A DNA stretch of 64,000 bases from Herbidospora cretacea (GCF_001570605.1 NZ_BBXG01000001.1:615646-679645); one strand, 5' to 3'. Positions 24,836 through 34,350 are shown, counted from the stretch's first letter. Translations and numbers: made by a program. Notes: generated by a model from the letters alone, not told the origin.

Positions 24836-25174
24836 TCAGGCGGCCTCGTGCCGCCGCTGACAGTCGATGCAGGTGCGTGCCAGCGGCCGGATCTTGAGCC
24901 GCTCGAAGGGGATGGCGCCCGAGCAGTCCGCGCAGCGGCCGTAGGTGCCCGCCGCCAGCCGCTTCAGAGCGTGGGACAGCTCGGCGACGGCACGCTCGGC
25001 GACGACGATCGAGACGGCCAGCTCCTGCCAGGTGTCGTCGGCTCCGCTGCTGTCGCGCTGCTGCCCGCGCAGCCCGTCGAGGTGGCGGCCGCGCCGCTCC
25101 AGTTGGTCCTGCAGCTCCTCGCGCAGCGACTGGATCTGGACGCTGCTGATAGGGGTGGTAGGCCGGGTTGTCAT
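24836..25174 (-). CDS. DksA/TraR-type C4 zinc-finger protein
   Basis: 112 aa. A coiled-coil N-terminal half (about 12-45) precedes the C4 finger CADC...CIDC near the end (GRCADCSGAIPFERL; TCIDCQRRH). Actinomycete members bind RNA polymerase or act as RbpA/DksA-like stress modulators, but this one is uncharacterised. Start at ATG 25174 with AAGGAA 10 nt upstream. The 169 bp upstream to the next gene hold nothing recognised. Confidence 0.88.
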   Translation of the reverse strand: MTTRPTTPISSVQIQSLREELQDQLERRGRHLDGLRGQQRDSSGADDTWQELAVSIVVAERAVAELSHALKRLAAGTYGRCADCSGAIPFERLKIRPLARTCIDCQRRHEAA

Positions 25175-25343
25175 GATCTTTGTGTTCCTTCGCGCGCGTG
25201 GGAAGGCGTCGGCGGAGGCCCGCGCGGCCATGGGAGGTGGCCGGCGCGTGGCGTCTCGGTGCCGCGCCGAGGAAGAGCCCTGTGAGGGCATGCGGCCGGG
25301 CGCCGCGGCTTGCAGGGCCACGGAACTGGCCGGGAAGGGTCGG

Positions 25344-25844
25344 TCAGGCGCCGGGCGGGCTGCGCGGTCCCGCGGTGCGGTGGGCCGGGCGCTGCGGATG
25401 ACGGAACGCGTCCGTGTCCGCGGCCGGCGGCGTCATGAGGGCCTGATAGGCGAGCGCGTCGTGGAACCCGCCACGCGACGGCCACGGCGAGGGCGCGTGG
25501 TGCTCGCGGGCGACGCCGGTCTGCGGCGGCAGGCTCGACACGTCGGCCCCGGCGTCGCGCCGACTCCACGACTGGTCGGAGCCGGTGTGCGCGTGGTCCG
25601 CGTTCGCGGTGCCGCTGTGCGCGTGGTCCGCGTTCGCGGTGCCGCTGTGCGCGTGGCTCGCGTTCGTAGTGCTGCTGTGCGCGTGGCCTGCGTTCGCGGC
25701 GCTGCCGTGCAGAGGGCCGCCGTTCACGGCGCCCCAGGCGCCGGTCGGCAGTAGCGACGAGGCGATCAGGCAGAGCAGGACCAGGACCGTCGCGGCGGCG
25801 TCGCCGGCGACGGACCTTCGTGGTGTTCTCCACGGTCCTGTCAT
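25344..25844 (-). CDS. His-rich repeat protein, predicted exported or membrane-anchored
   Basis: 166 aa from ATG 25844 (an upstream in-frame ATG is at 25868). A basic start (MTGPWRTPRRS) and hydrophobic stretch (about 17-36, ending TGAWG) resemble a signal sequence. Four 10-residue repeats of the form NA-D/S/G-HAHSGT follow, each bearing HAH. A TATGGT 7 nt before ATG 25844 could be the -10 of a leaderless mRNA. No family recognised; metal binding by the HAH repeats is a guess. Divergent from the next gene. Confidence 0.5.
   Translation of the reverse strand: MTGPWRTPRRSVAGDAAATVLVLLCLIASSLLPTGAWGAVNGGPLHGSAANAGHAHSSTTNASHAHSGTANADHAHSGTANADHAHTGSDQSWSRRDAGADVSSLPPQTGVAREHHAPSPWPSRGGFHDALAYQALMTPPAADTDAFRHPQRPAHRTAGPRSPPGA
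25591..25710. repeat. 30-bp tandem repeat, four copies
   Basis: Units at 25591, 25621, 25651 and 25681. The first two are identical; the third and fourth diverge by a few bases. They encode the HAH decapeptides of the minus-strand protein; the divergence largely preserves the His codons. Confidence 0.85.
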
Positions 25845-25935
25845 GACGCCGACCATAGCCGAGCGCATCAGTGAACGCGCCGGTCCCGGTCGCCGGGTAC
25901 GGTGGCCCGCAAACCCCCAAAAGTCAGGAGGAGAC

Positions 25936-26505
25936 GTGCGCAGCAGACTGCCCGTCGCGCTGCTCCTGCTGCTGTCCGCCTTCCTGCTGGGGCCCGCACC
26001 GGCGACCGCGACTCCTGGATCGCTCGGTTCCCCTCTGGGGACCGCGACTGTTGGAGCGTTCGGTTCCCCCGTGGCGGTCTCGAACGTGGAGCTCGTTTCG
26101 CCGGTGGGGGGCTCGAACGTGGCGTTCGGTTCCCTGGTGGGGGTTCCGAGTGCGGCGCCGGGTTTCCCGGTGGCGGTTTCGAGCGCGGTCCCTGGTTTCC
26201 CGGTGGGGATCTCGAGCGCGGCGCCCAGTTTCCCGGCGAGGGTTGTGAGCGTGACGAGTGGCGCGGAGCCGCTTGCCGCGTTGGGTGGTCCCACTTCGCA
26301 CGTCGATCGTGACACCGTCCCGCCCCGGCTGAGTTCCGGCTGGGGTGTGGCCGTTCCCCCGCTGCTGCCGGCGGTGCTGCCGTCCGCCGGGTGGGCCGCC
26401 CCGCTCGTGCGGGCGGTCGCGGACGTCGCCGGGTTCTCCTCCGCGATGCCGCGACCGGCGGCCGGGCGGGCTCCGGCACGGGCTCCTCCTTCCACGACGC
26501 GCTGA
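25936..26505 (+). CDS. Secreted protein with 11-residue tandem repeats
   Basis: 189 aa. GTG 25936 has a strong AGGAGG 4 nt upstream. A clear signal peptide (MRSRLPVALLLLLSAFLLGP, cleavage likely after ATA) precedes seven repeats of an 11-residue unit like GFPVGISSAAP (about residues 31-108) and a Pro/Ala-rich tail with a hydrophobic stretch (about 135-165). No catalytic motif. It lies 39 bp before secDF in the same direction, so the SecDF paralogue may assist its export. Function unknown. Confidence 0.6.
   Translation: MRSRLPVALLLLLSAFLLGPAPATATPGSLGSPLGTATVGAFGSPVAVSNVELVSPVGGSNVAFGSLVGVPSAAPGFPVAVSSAVPGFPVGISSAAPSFPARVVSVTSGAEPLAALGGPTSHVDRDTVPPRLSSGWGVAVPPLLPAVLPSAGWAAPLVRAVADVAGFSSAMPRPAAGRAPARAPPSTTR
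26026..26259. repeat. 33-bp tandem repeat, seven units
   Basis: One 36-bp unit (26026-26061) then six 33-bp units to 26259, each starting GGTT(T)CCC or a close variant. They keep frame and encode the 11-residue repeats of the secreted protein. Confidence 0.8.
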
Positions 26506-26544
26506 GGTCCTTTTCCCTTCTGCGATGGCCGTGGAGGCTTTCTC

Positions 26545-28791
26545 ATGTTCCGTGCGCCCTTTTGGCGCGCGGTGGCGGCGTGTGTCGTCGTCGTCACCGC
26601 TCTGCTGCTCACGCTCACCCTTTCGCCACGTCTCGGTCTGGACCTGCGTGGCGGCACCCAGCTCGTGTTCGAGACGCGGGACGGCCCGGCGGTCAAGGCC
26701 GACGCCGGGGCCGCCGACCGCGCGCTGGACGTGCTGCGCCGACGCGCCGACGCGCTCGGCGTGGTCGACCCGACCCTGCTCCGCTCCGGGGAGCGGCGCA
26801 TCATCGTCGAACTGCCCGGTGTGCTCGACCCGCGCCAGGCCGCCGAGGTCATCGGCAGGACGGCGCAGCTCACCTTCCATCCCGTGCTCGGACCGGGCGG
26901 GGACGCCGGGGAGGTCCTGGCCGACGAGTCCGGCCGGCCTCTGCGCGTCGGCCCGGCCGCGATCACCGGCGGCGACGTGCGGGACGCCGCCGCGCGCACC
27001 GATCCGGGGCAGGGCCCCGGCTGGTTCGTCGGCCTCGATTTCCACGGTGCCGACGCCTGGCGGCGGCTGACGGCCGAGGCGGCGTGTCACGACCCCGGCG
27101 ACCCCCGGCGGCGGGTGGCCATCGTGCTGGACGGCGAGGTCGTCTCCTCGCCCCAGGTCGACGCGAGAGTGGCGTGCCAGGCCGGCATCCCGGGTGGGTC
27201 GACCCAGATCACCGGCTCCTTCGCCCACCAGGAGGCGCGGGACCTGGCCATGCTGATCAAGGGTGGCGCCCTGCCCGTGCCGCTGACGCTGATCGAGCAG
27301 CGGACCGTCGGGCCGACGCTCGGCGCGGAGGCGATCGAGGCGAGCGCCAAGGCTGGCGTCGCCGGGGTGCTGCTCACGGCGCTGTTCATCGTCGTCACCT
27401 ACCGGCTGTCGGGGCTGATGGCGGCGGTGGCGCTGGCGACGTACGGGTTGATCTCCTACGCCGCGCTGCTGGCTCTGGGGGCGACGCTCACCCTGCCGGG
27501 TCTGGCCGGGTTCGTCCTGGCCGTCGGCATGGCGGTGGACGCCAACGTGCTGGTCTTCGAGCGGGCCCGCGAGGAGTACGGCCGGGCGCCGGGCCGGGGC
27601 CTGCGGCCGGCGCTGGATCGCGGTTTCGCCAGGGCGTGGAGCGCCATCGCCGACTCCAACGTCACCACCCTCCTGGCGGCCGGTCTGCTGTTCTGGCTGG
27701 CGTCCGGGCCGGTGCGCGGCTTCGGTGTGACGCTGGCCATCGGCGTGTTCGCCGCGCTCGTCTCGGCCATGCTCGTCACCCGGGTGCTGACGCGCTCCCT
27801 CGCCGGCGTGATCGGCGCGCGGTGGTCGGGTCTGGCCTCGCCCGGCCGGGTCAGGACGTGGATCGCGCGCCGCGACCCTCGGCTGATGGCCGCCGGGCGG
27901 CGGTGGCTGGCCGGATCGGTCCTGCTGGCCGGGGTGGCCGTGGCCGGGCTGGTCGTGCACGGGCTGAACTTCGGGGTGGAGTTCACCGGGGGCCGGATGG
28001 TCGAGTTCACCGCCGCGCGGCCGGTGAGCGGGGAAGTGGCCCGGCAGGCGGTGGCCGAGGCGGGCCACGCGTCAGCGACCGTGCAGATCTCGGGGCAGAC
28101 CTCGGGCGCCGAGGTGTCGGTACGAGCGGGGCAGATCGGCGCGGACGACGTCGCGGCGATCGAACGCGCGCTGGAGGCGCGGGTGGGTGAGGTGACCAAG
28201 CAGCGCGACGAGCTGGTCGGCCCCAGCCTGGGCGAGGAGTTGCGCCGCAACGCGCTGGTCGCGCTCGGCGTCGCGCTGGCGGCGCAGCTGGCCTACCTGA
28301 CGATCAGGTTCCGCTGGACCTTCGCCGCGGCGTCGGTGCTGGCGCTGGTCGTGGACGTGCTGGCGGTGGCCGGTCTGTTCGCCTGGCTGGGCCGGCCGGT
28401 CGACGGGGTGTTCCTGGCCGCCGTGCTGACCGTCATCGGCTACTCCATCAACGACAAGGTGGTCGTCTTCGACCGGGTCCGCGAGCTGTGGCAGGCGAGC
28501 CCCGCGGCCCGGCTGCCCGACGTCGTGAACGCGGCGATCCTGCAGACGGTGCCGCGGACGGTCAACACCGGGCTGGGGGCGCTGTTCATCCTGGTGGCCC
28601 TGGCGGTGTTCGGCGGCGACTCGCTGCGGGACTTCGCCGTCGCGCTGGTCACCGGGATCGTCGTCGGGACGGCGTCGTCGTCGCTGGTGGCCGGTCCGCT
28701 GGCGGTCGAGTTCGAGCGGTTCAGCGGGCGGCCGCCGCCCGAGCCGCCCGCGCCCCGACGGCGCCGGACGGGCACCGGCGCCGTCGTGTGA
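26545..28791 (+). CDS. secDF: Fused SecD-SecF protein translocase accessory subunit
   Basis: 748 aa with 12 predicted helices. The SecD half starts MFRAPFWRAVAACVVV with LDLRGGTQLVFE and P1-type domains, and the membrane part has VGMAVDANVLVFERAREE. The SecF half has NFGVEFTGGRMVEF and GYSINDKVVVFDRVRE. Both conserved Asp/Arg pairs that use the proton gradient are visible. Fused SecDF in actinomycetes is normally a paralogue of separate secD and secF. GGAGG lies 7 nt before ATG. It is probably coexpressed with the secreted repeat protein. Confidence 0.93.
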   Translation: MFRAPFWRAVAACVVVVTALLLTLTLSPRLGLDLRGGTQLVFETRDGPAVKADAGAADRALDVLRRRADALGVVDPTLLRSGERRIIVELPGVLDPRQAAEVIGRTAQLTFHPVLGPGGDAGEVLADESGRPLRVGPAAITGGDVRDAAARTDPGQGPGWFVGLDFHGADAWRRLTAEAACHDPGDPRRRVAIVLDGEVVSSPQVDARVACQAGIPGGSTQITGSFAHQEARDLAMLIKGGALPVPLTLIEQRTVGPTLGAEAIEASAKAGVAGVLLTALFIVVTYRLSGLMAAVALATYGLISYAALLALGATLTLPGLAGFVLAVGMAVDANVLVFERAREEYGRAPGRGLRPALDRGFARAWSAIADSNVTTLLAAGLLFWLASGPVRGFGVTLAIGVFAALVSAMLVTRVLTRSLAGVIGARWSGLASPGRVRTWIARRDPRLMAAGRRWLAGSVLLAGVAVAGLVVHGLNFGVEFTGGRMVEFTAARPVSGEVARQAVAEAGHASATVQISGQTSGAEVSVRAGQIGADDVAAIERALEARVGEVTKQRDELVGPSLGEELRRNALVALGVALAAQLAYLTIRFRWTFAAASVLALVVDVLAVAGLFAWLGRPVDGVFLAAVLTVIGYSINDKVVVFDRVRELWQASPAARLPDVVNAAILQTVPRTVNTGLGALFILVALAVFGGDSLRDFAVALVTGIVVGTASSSLVAGPLAVEFERFSGRPPPEPPAPRRRRTGTGAVV

Positions 28792-28837
28792 TCCCGGTAA
28801 TGTGAGCCGGGAGTGTGAGCCGGGGTCGGCGCCCGCG

Positions 28838-29785
28838 TCAGGGGATGCGGGTGCCGAGCACCAGGGCCGACCCCGCGACCAGCATCCCGGCGAGGACGGC
28901 GGCGATGATGAACCGCTGGGTGATCTCCTGGTGGACGACCCGGTAGCCCAGGCTGGTGCCGATCTGGGCGTAAACGTCGCGCAGTTCGTCGCCGGACTCG
29001 GCGGTGTAGGCGCGGCCGTTGGTGCCGTCGGCGAGCGTCTGGAGGGTCTGCTTGTTGACCGGCACCTGGACGCTGCGGCCGTCGATGGCCACGGTGCCCT
29101 CGGGGGTGCCGTAGGCGATGGTGGAGACCGGGACCTTGCCGCCGGCGGCGGCCTCGACGGCCTCGTTGACCGAGCGGCCCGAGGTGTTGTCGCCGTCGGA
29201 CAGCAGCACGATGGCGGCGGGCGGCGGGTCGGTGACGGCCTGCTGGTCGAAGGAGCGGATGGCGTCCAGGGAGTTGAAGACCGCCTCGCCGATCGCGGTG
29301 CCGGGCCGGGTGGTGAGGTTGCGGATGGTGTTGATCACCGCCGCGTGGTCGGTGGTGGGCGGGATGGCCACGGCGGCCGAGCGGGCGAAGGAGACGACGC
29401 CGACGTTGAAGCGCTCGGGCAGGTCCTGGATGAAGCGTTCGGCGGCCTGGCGGGCGGCGACCATCCGGGTGGGGGCGACGTCGGCGGCCTCCATCGACAG
29501 GGAGATGTCGACGGCGATCATGATGGTGGCGCGGTCGCGCGGCACGCGGACCTCGTCGGCGGGCCGGGCGGCGCCCAGGACCAGCAGGCTCATCATGGCC
29601 AGGAACAGCCCGGCGGTCAGGTGGCGGCGCCAGCCGGGCCGCTCGGGCGCGACCAGCGACAGCAGCGCCAGGTTGGTGAAGCGGACCGCGTAGCGCCGCC
29701 GGACGTACTGCATGACCACGTAGAAGACGGCCAGTGCGACCAGCGCGGCGAACAGCCAGAGCCACGCGGGGGACAGGAAGATCAT
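28838..29785 (-). CDS. VWA domain membrane protein (BatA-like)
   Basis: 315 aa: two N-terminal helices (about 5-27 and 56-73), a von Willebrand A domain with intact MIDAS (DISLS at 93-97, Thr and Asp further on in LLSDGDN), and a C-terminal helix (about 290-310). Third gene of a moxR-DUF58-VWA operon, corresponding to mycobacterial Rv1479-Rv1481. Such systems act as MoxR-assisted chaperones for envelope or stress functions. It overlaps the DUF58 gene by 4 bp. Confidence 0.92.
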   Translation of the reverse strand: MIFLSPAWLWLFAALVALAVFYVVMQYVRRRYAVRFTNLALLSLVAPERPGWRRHLTAGLFLAMMSLLVLGAARPADEVRVPRDRATIMIAVDISLSMEAADVAPTRMVAARQAAERFIQDLPERFNVGVVSFARSAAVAIPPTTDHAAVINTIRNLTTRPGTAIGEAVFNSLDAIRSFDQQAVTDPPPAAIVLLSDGDNTSGRSVNEAVEAAAGGKVPVSTIAYGTPEGTVAIDGRSVQVPVNKQTLQTLADGTNGRAYTAESGDELRDVYAQIGTSLGYRVVHQEITQRFIIAAVLAGMLVAGSALVLGTRIP

Positions 29786-30684
29786 GCGCGGGCCCTCCGG
29801 GCCATCAGGTGTGCGGTTCGGCGCTGCCGGAGCACGAACTGGGCGATGTCGGTCATCCAGTCGCGGTCGGTGCGCAGGACGAGGTGGGCGGCGCCGGCCC
29901 GCCGCAGCGCGGCCCGGTTGCCGTCGCGCTGTTCGGCGGCGGCCTCGGCGTAGCGTTCGCGGATGCGGCGGGTCAGGTGGATGTCGCGGTGGCGGCCGGT
30001 CTCCGGGTCGAGCAGGGTGATCTGGCCGACGTCGGGCAGTTCCAGCTCGCGCGGGTCGATGACCTCGATGGCCAGGACCTGCTGGCGGGCGGCCAGGCGG
30101 CGGATGGGCCGCTCCCAGTCGCCGGGGTCGTCGAGGAAGTCGGAGATGACGACGCGCATGCCGCGGCGGCGGTGGGCGGCGGCGAGCATCTCGACCGCAC
30201 CGCCCAGGCTGCTGGTGCCCTTCGCGCGCGGCGCGTCGGTGAGCGACTGGAGCAGCCCGAACAGGTTGGCGCGGCCGGGCCTGGCCGGGTAGCGGTGCAC
30301 CTCGTCGCCGTGCAGGACGTAGGCGCCGAAGCGGTCGCCGACGCGGCTGGACAGGAAGCCGAGCGCGCCGACGGCGTGGATGACCAGGGTGCGCTTGTCC
30401 ATGTCGGCGGTGCCGAAGTCCATGCTCGCGGTCAGGTCGACCAGCGCCCAGGTCTCCAGTTCGCGGTCGGAGATGAGGTCGCGGACGTGCGGGACGGTGG
30501 TGCGGGCGGTGACGTTCCAGTCCATCCGCCGGGTGTCGTCCTCGCCGGGGACGTAGACGCGGGTGTCGCCGAACTCGCTGCCGGGGCCGGGCAGCAGGCC
30601 CAGGTGGCCGCCCTGGAGGAGACCGTCGAGTTTGCGCACGACGGTCAGCTCCAGTTTGCGCAGCGCGGAGTCGGCCCCTTTCAT
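29782..30684 (-). CDS. DUF58 domain protein
   Basis: 300 aa cytoplasmic VWA-like protein with the DUF58 signature [23 protein letters not shown] and [10 protein letters not shown]. Adapter between the MoxR ATPase and the membrane VWA protein in this conserved operon. Overlaps both neighbours by 4 bp. Compared with Rv1480 it has no N-terminal membrane helices. Confidence 0.92.
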   Translation of the reverse strand: MKGADSALRKLELTVVRKLDGLLQGGHLGLLPGPGSEFGDTRVYVPGEDDTRRMDWNVTARTTVPHVRDLISDRELETWALVDLTASMDFGTADMDKRTLVIHAVGALGFLSSRVGDRFGAYVLHGDEVHRYPARPGRANLFGLLQSLTDAPRAKGTSSLGGAVEMLAAAHRRRGMRVVISDFLDDPGDWERPIRRLAARQQVLAIEVIDPRELELPDVGQITLLDPETGRHRDIHLTRRIRERYAEAAAEQRDGNRAALRRAGAAHLVLRTDRDWMTDIAQFVLRQRRTAHLMARRARA

Positions 30685-31733
30685 CGCTGGCCCTGGTTCC
30701 AGACCACGAGGGGCGGCGGCACGGAGTGGAGGATCTGGCGGACCACGTCCTCGGGCTCGACGCCGTCGGCCAGGGCGTCGAAGGTGAGCATGAGCCGGTG
30801 GGACATGACGTCGACGGCGACGTCGCGGATGTCGTCGGGCAGCAGGTAGTCGCGGCCGCGCAGCAGCGCCAGGGCGCGCCCGGCGGCGACCAGGCCGAGG
30901 GTGGCGCGGGGGCTGACCCCGATCTCGATGGTCTCCTCCAGCTCGCGCAGCCCGTAGTCGGCGGGGGTGCGGGTGGCCATCACCAGGCGCACGACGTAGT
31001 CGGCGACGAGCTGGTGGACCGACACGGCCTCGGCCGACTTCTGCAGCGCGAGCAGGCGCGGCGCGTCGAGGACCGGGTCGGGCGTGGGCGGGGTGACGCT
31101 CATCCGGTGGAGGATCTCCAGCTCCTCGTGGGCGCTGGGGTGCTCGACGCGGACCTTGAACAGGAACCGGTCGCGCTGCACCTCGGGCAGCGGGTAGACG
31201 CCCTCGGACTCGATCGGGTTCTGGGTGGCCAGCACGATGAAGGGGCGCGGCAGCGGATGGGTCACCCCGGCGAGTGAGACCTGGCGTTCGGCCATGACCT
31301 CCAGCAGCGCCGACTGCACCTTGGCGGGGGCGCGGTTGATCTCGTCGGCGAGCAGGAAGTTGACGAACACGGGCCCGAGTTCGACGTCGAAGCGCTCGGT
31401 GCCGGGGTGGTAGACGCGGGTGCCGACGATGTCGCTGGGAACCAGGTCGGGCGTGAACTGGATGCGGGCGAAGGTGCCGCCGACGACGGTGGCCAGCGTC
31501 GAGGCGGCCAGCGTCTTGGCCACGCCCGGGACGCCCTCCAGCAGGCAGTGGCCGCGCGCCAGGAGGGCGACCAGGAGCCGTTCGACCATGTGGTCCTGCC
31601 CCACGATGACCCGCCGGACCTCCGCCAGGGCGTCGCGCAGCGCGCCCATGTCGGCGTCGGTGGAGGCGCCGCCACCTGCGGACATCTTCGCCGGCACGAC
31701 GGACGTGCCCGGCCCTTCATCAGCAACCATCAT
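30681..31733 (-). CDS. MoxR family AAA+ ATPase
   Basis: 350 aa. Walker A GVPGVAKT, Walker [11 protein letters not shown], sensor 1 VLATQNPIE, and the arginine-bearing LPEVQRDRF. Energy-using partner of the DUF58 and VWA proteins. Start ATG 31733; MSAGGG at 31685 is an alternative, since the first 16 residues look non-conserved. The divergent promoter region 31734-31825 includes GACCATGGTC. Confidence 0.93.
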   Translation of the reverse strand: MMVADEGPGTSVVPAKMSAGGGASTDADMGALRDALAEVRRVIVGQDHMVERLLVALLARGHCLLEGVPGVAKTLAASTLATVVGGTFARIQFTPDLVPSDIVGTRVYHPGTERFDVELGPVFVNFLLADEINRAPAKVQSALLEVMAERQVSLAGVTHPLPRPFIVLATQNPIESEGVYPLPEVQRDRFLFKVRVEHPSAHEELEILHRMSVTPPTPDPVLDAPRLLALQKSAEAVSVHQLVADYVVRLVMATRTPADYGLRELEETIEIGVSPRATLGLVAAGRALALLRGRDYLLPDDIRDVAVDVMSHRLMLTFDALADGVEPEDVVRQILHSVPPPLVVWNQGQR

Positions 31734-31825
31734 GCGTGTTATTCAATCGTGACTTGGCGGGAAAGACCATGGTCTCACCCTGCCCGTTGCGATCGCCGGA
31801 AACACCCTGTGTGTTTTGATGGGGT

Positions 31826-32563
31826 GTGGCCACTCCTCTCCAGTATGGCGACCCGCCCCGACTGGGTCCGTTCGTGTTGCAGGCGCGCCTGCAGTCGGCG
31901 CCGGCGGGGCTGGTCTACCTGGGGCAGGCGCCTGACGGGCGGGCGGTCTCGGTGGTCGTGCTGACGCGGGGCGCGGCGCTGGACGCGGCGGCCAGGGACC
32001 GGTTCGTGACCGGCATCAGGGAGGCCGAGGCGGCCCGGTCGGGCGTGCGCGGCCTGCTGTCGCGGGTGCGCCGGGCGGGTCACGCCGCCCCTTTCGTGGT
32101 GGCGTGGGACGGCGGCGAGGCGCCGTGGGCGGCGACCCCTTTCGTGCCGGGCGGCCCGGGGGCCGAGAAGTTCCTTGAGCCGGTCATGGTGTCGGGGATG
32201 CTGATCGGTGACCGGCTCGGTCCTGACTTCGTGCCCTACTGGCTGGGCGACCGCAACCCGGCCCTGCCCGCGCCGCCTCCGCCGGCTCCGCCGCCCACCG
32301 CGACGCCGCGTCAGGTGGCCCTGGCGTCGGCGGCGCTGGCGCTGCTGGTGCTGCTGCTCATGGTCATGGTGTGGATGTTCCTGTTCCGGGGCGACGGCGA
32401 GGTGGAGCCGGCGCAGCCGCTGCCGCCGACGGTGTTCGTGCCGACCCCGCCGCCGGTGCCCGAGCAGTCGGAGCCCACCGAGCCGTCGCCGTCGCCCGGC
32501 CCGAGCCAGGGCGGCAGCCCGACGCCGATCCCGGGGCAGGACGATCCGGGCGACGCGATCTGA
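31826..32563 (+). CDS. Membrane protein with kinase N-lobe-like domain
   Basis: 245 aa. The first ~60 residues ([28 protein letters not shown]) resemble the glycine loop and Lys strand of actinomycete Ser/Thr kinases. The glycine loop is degenerate, the Lys is missing (SVVVL), and no catalytic lobe follows. One transmembrane helix (about 168-188) leads to a Pro/Ser-rich tail of about 55 residues outside the cell. Likely a pseudokinase-derived binding module; function unknown. GTG start is probably leaderless. Confidence 0.65.
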   Translation: MATPLQYGDPPRLGPFVLQARLQSAPAGLVYLGQAPDGRAVSVVVLTRGAALDAAARDRFVTGIREAEAARSGVRGLLSRVRRAGHAAPFVVAWDGGEAPWAATPFVPGGPGAEKFLEPVMVSGMLIGDRLGPDFVPYWLGDRNPALPAPPPPAPPPTATPRQVALASAALALLVLLLMVMVWMFLFRGDGEVEPAQPLPPTVFVPTPPPVPEQSEPTEPSPSPGPSQGGSPTPIPGQDDPGDAI

Positions 32564-32574
32564 GCGATTGCTTA
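32561..32574. promoter_or_regulatory. TGAGCGATTGCTTA, degenerate copy of the TetR operator
   Basis: Matches the perfect palindrome at 33183 in 12 of 14 positions and lies 14 bp before the TetR start, overlapping the stop of the upstream gene. Probable autoregulatory site. Confidence 0.6.
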
Positions 32575-32588
32575 GTACCCTGCTCGTC

Positions 32589-33185
32589 ATGGACCTGTGG
32601 GACACGGTCGAACCCCCGGCCGCGCGCCGCCTGGTGGCGGGCGCGGTCGACCTGTTCGCCGAGCGCGGTTTCGGCGGCGCCTCGACGCGCGACATCGCCT
32701 CGGCGGCCTCGCTGAGCCCGGGGGCGATGTACGTCCACTTCCCCTCCAAGGCCGAGCTGCTGGCCCGGATCGTGCTGATCGTCCACGAGGCGGCCTGCCA
32801 GGTGGTGGCCGGGTCGCTCGTCCACGCGGAGGGGCCGGCGGCCCGCTTCCGGGCGCTGGTCTACGCCCTGGCCCGCTTCCACGCCGCTCACCAGCGCGGA
32901 TGCCGGGTCGTCCAGAACGAGCTCGGCGCGCTCGCCCCGGAGGACTGGGTGAAGGTGCGCGAGCTGCGCCGCCGGGTCGACGCGCTGTTCCGCGAGGAGG
33001 TCGCGGCCGGGGTCGCCCGGGGCGCGTTCGAGGTGGCCGACGTCGACGGCACCACCCGGGCGGTCGTGTCGATGTGCGTGGACGTCTCCCGCTGGTACCG
33101 GCCCGGCGGTCCCGACACCCCCGAGGACGTCGGGGCGCTGTACGCCCATCTGGCCCTGCGGATGGTGCGGGCGCTACCCTGCTAA
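32589..33185 (+). CDS. TetR family regulator of the acyl-CoA operon
   Basis: 198 aa. HTH at about 10-58 (VDLFAERGFGGASTRDIASAASLSPGAMYVHFPSKAELL region), then a KstR/FadR-like ligand domain that in this subgroup often senses acyl-CoA. Flanked by two copies of a palindrome: one before its own start and one before the acyl-CoA dehydrogenase. Its TAA stop forms part of the second palindrome. Probably represses both itself and the downstream operon until an acyl-CoA accumulates. Confidence 0.9.
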   Translation: MDLWDTVEPPAARRLVAGAVDLFAERGFGGASTRDIASAASLSPGAMYVHFPSKAELLARIVLIVHEAACQVVAGSLVHAEGPAARFRALVYALARFHAAHQRGCRVVQNELGALAPEDWVKVRELRRRVDALFREEVAAGVARGAFEVADVDGTTRAVVSMCVDVSRWYRPGGPDTPEDVGALYAHLALRMVRALPC

Positions 33186-33196
33186 GCGATCGCTTA
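33183..33196. promoter_or_regulatory. TAAGCGATCGCTTA perfect palindrome (TetR operator)
   Basis: 14-bp perfect palindrome beginning at the TetR stop codon and ending just before the AGGAGG of the acyl-CoA dehydrogenase gene. With the 32561 copy it defines the likely site of the local TetR. Confidence 0.75.
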
Positions 33197-33209
33197 CCAG
33201 GAGGGTGTC

Positions 33210-34349
33210 ATGCGGCGGACGGTCTATGCGGCGGATCACGAGGCGTTCCGGGCGTCGGTCCGGGAGTTCGTCACCCGGGAGGTCGAGCCCCGCGCCGAGT
33301 CGTTCGCCGAGCGGCGGCTCATCGGCCCCGAGGTGTGGCGCGCGGCCGGGAGCCAGGGCCTGCTCGGGCTGGAGATCCCGGAGGAGTACGGCGGCTCCGA
33401 GGCGGGCGACTACCGGTTCAACGCGGTCCTGCACGAGGAACTGGCCGCCCACGGCATGGCGCTGGCCTCGGGGTTCGGCATCCACTTCGACATCGTCGCC
33501 CCCTACCTGGTCGACCTGACCACCGCCGAGCAGAAGAAGCGGTGGCTGCCCGGCTTCTGCTCGGGCGAGCTGGTGACCGCGATCGGGATGACCGAGCCCG
33601 GCGGCGGCTCGGACCTGGGCGCGCTGACGACCAGTGCCGTGCCCGACGGGGACCACTGGGTGCTCGACGGGTCCAAGACCTTCATCACCAACGGGATCCA
33701 GGCCGGGCTGGTGATCGTCGCGGCCCGGACCGGCCCCGGCAAGAAGGGCGTCACGCTGTTCGGCGTCGAGGCCGGGACGCCCGGGTTCGAACGCGGCCGC
33801 AAGCTCGACAAGATGGGCCAGCACGAGGCCGACACGGCCGAGCTGTTCTTCCGCGACGTCCGCGTCCCCTCCGGCAATGTGATCGGCGAGGTCGACGGCG
33901 GGTTCGTCGCGATGATGGAGCGCCTGCCGCAGGAACGGCTCGGCGCGGCCGTGGCCAACCTCGCCCACGCCTGGTCGGCCCTGGAGGAGACGCTCGCCTA
34001 CGTGAGGGAGCGGCGGGCGTTCGGGCAGCCGGTGGGGTCCTTCCAGTACAACAAGTTCACCCTCGCGGGCCTGGTCACCGAGCTGGAGGTGACCCGCGCC
34101 TACGTCGACCAGTGCGTCGCCGCCCACGCGGGCGGGGAGCTGACGGCGGTGGACGCCGCCAAGGCCAAGCTGTGGTCCTCGGAGGTGCAGGGCCGGGTCC
34201 TGGACGCGTGTGTGCAGCTGTTCGGCGGATATGGCTACATGCGTGAATACCGGGTCGCGCGGGCGTGGGCCGACGCGCGGGTGACCCGCATCTGGGCCGG
34301 GTCGAGCGAGATCATGCGCGAGATCATCGGCCGGGACCTGGGGCTCTGA
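33210..34349 (+). CDS. Acyl-CoA dehydrogenase, long-chain (LCAD) type
   Basis: 379 aa flavoenzyme catalysing alpha,beta-dehydrogenation of acyl-CoA. FAD-binding MTEPGGGSDLGAL and FITNGIQA, and LFGGYGYMREY near the C-terminus. The catalytic base position is Glu242 in LPQERL, as in LCAD and isovaleryl-CoA dehydrogenase; correspondingly the medium-chain position reads IWAGSSEI without Glu. Strong AGGAGG ribosome site. First gene of a three-gene operon with a thioesterase and an alcohol dehydrogenase. Confidence 0.92.
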   Translation: MRRTVYAADHEAFRASVREFVTREVEPRAESFAERRLIGPEVWRAAGSQGLLGLEIPEEYGGSEAGDYRFNAVLHEELAAHGMALASGFGIHFDIVAPYLVDLTTAEQKKRWLPGFCSGELVTAIGMTEPGGGSDLGALTTSAVPDGDHWVLDGSKTFITNGIQAGLVIVAARTGPGKKGVTLFGVEAGTPGFERGRKLDKMGQHEADTAELFFRDVRVPSGNVIGEVDGGFVAMMERLPQERLGAAVANLAHAWSALEETLAYVRERRAFGQPVGSFQYNKFTLAGLVTELEVTRAYVDQCVAAHAGGELTAVDAAKAKLWSSEVQGRVLDACVQLFGGYGYMREYRVARAWADARVTRIWAGSSEIMREIIGRDLGL

Positions 34350-34350
34350 C

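Noticed and set aside
25591..25710. CRISPR-like array
   Set aside because: The 30-bp units are directly adjacent with no spacers and encode an in-frame peptide repeat.
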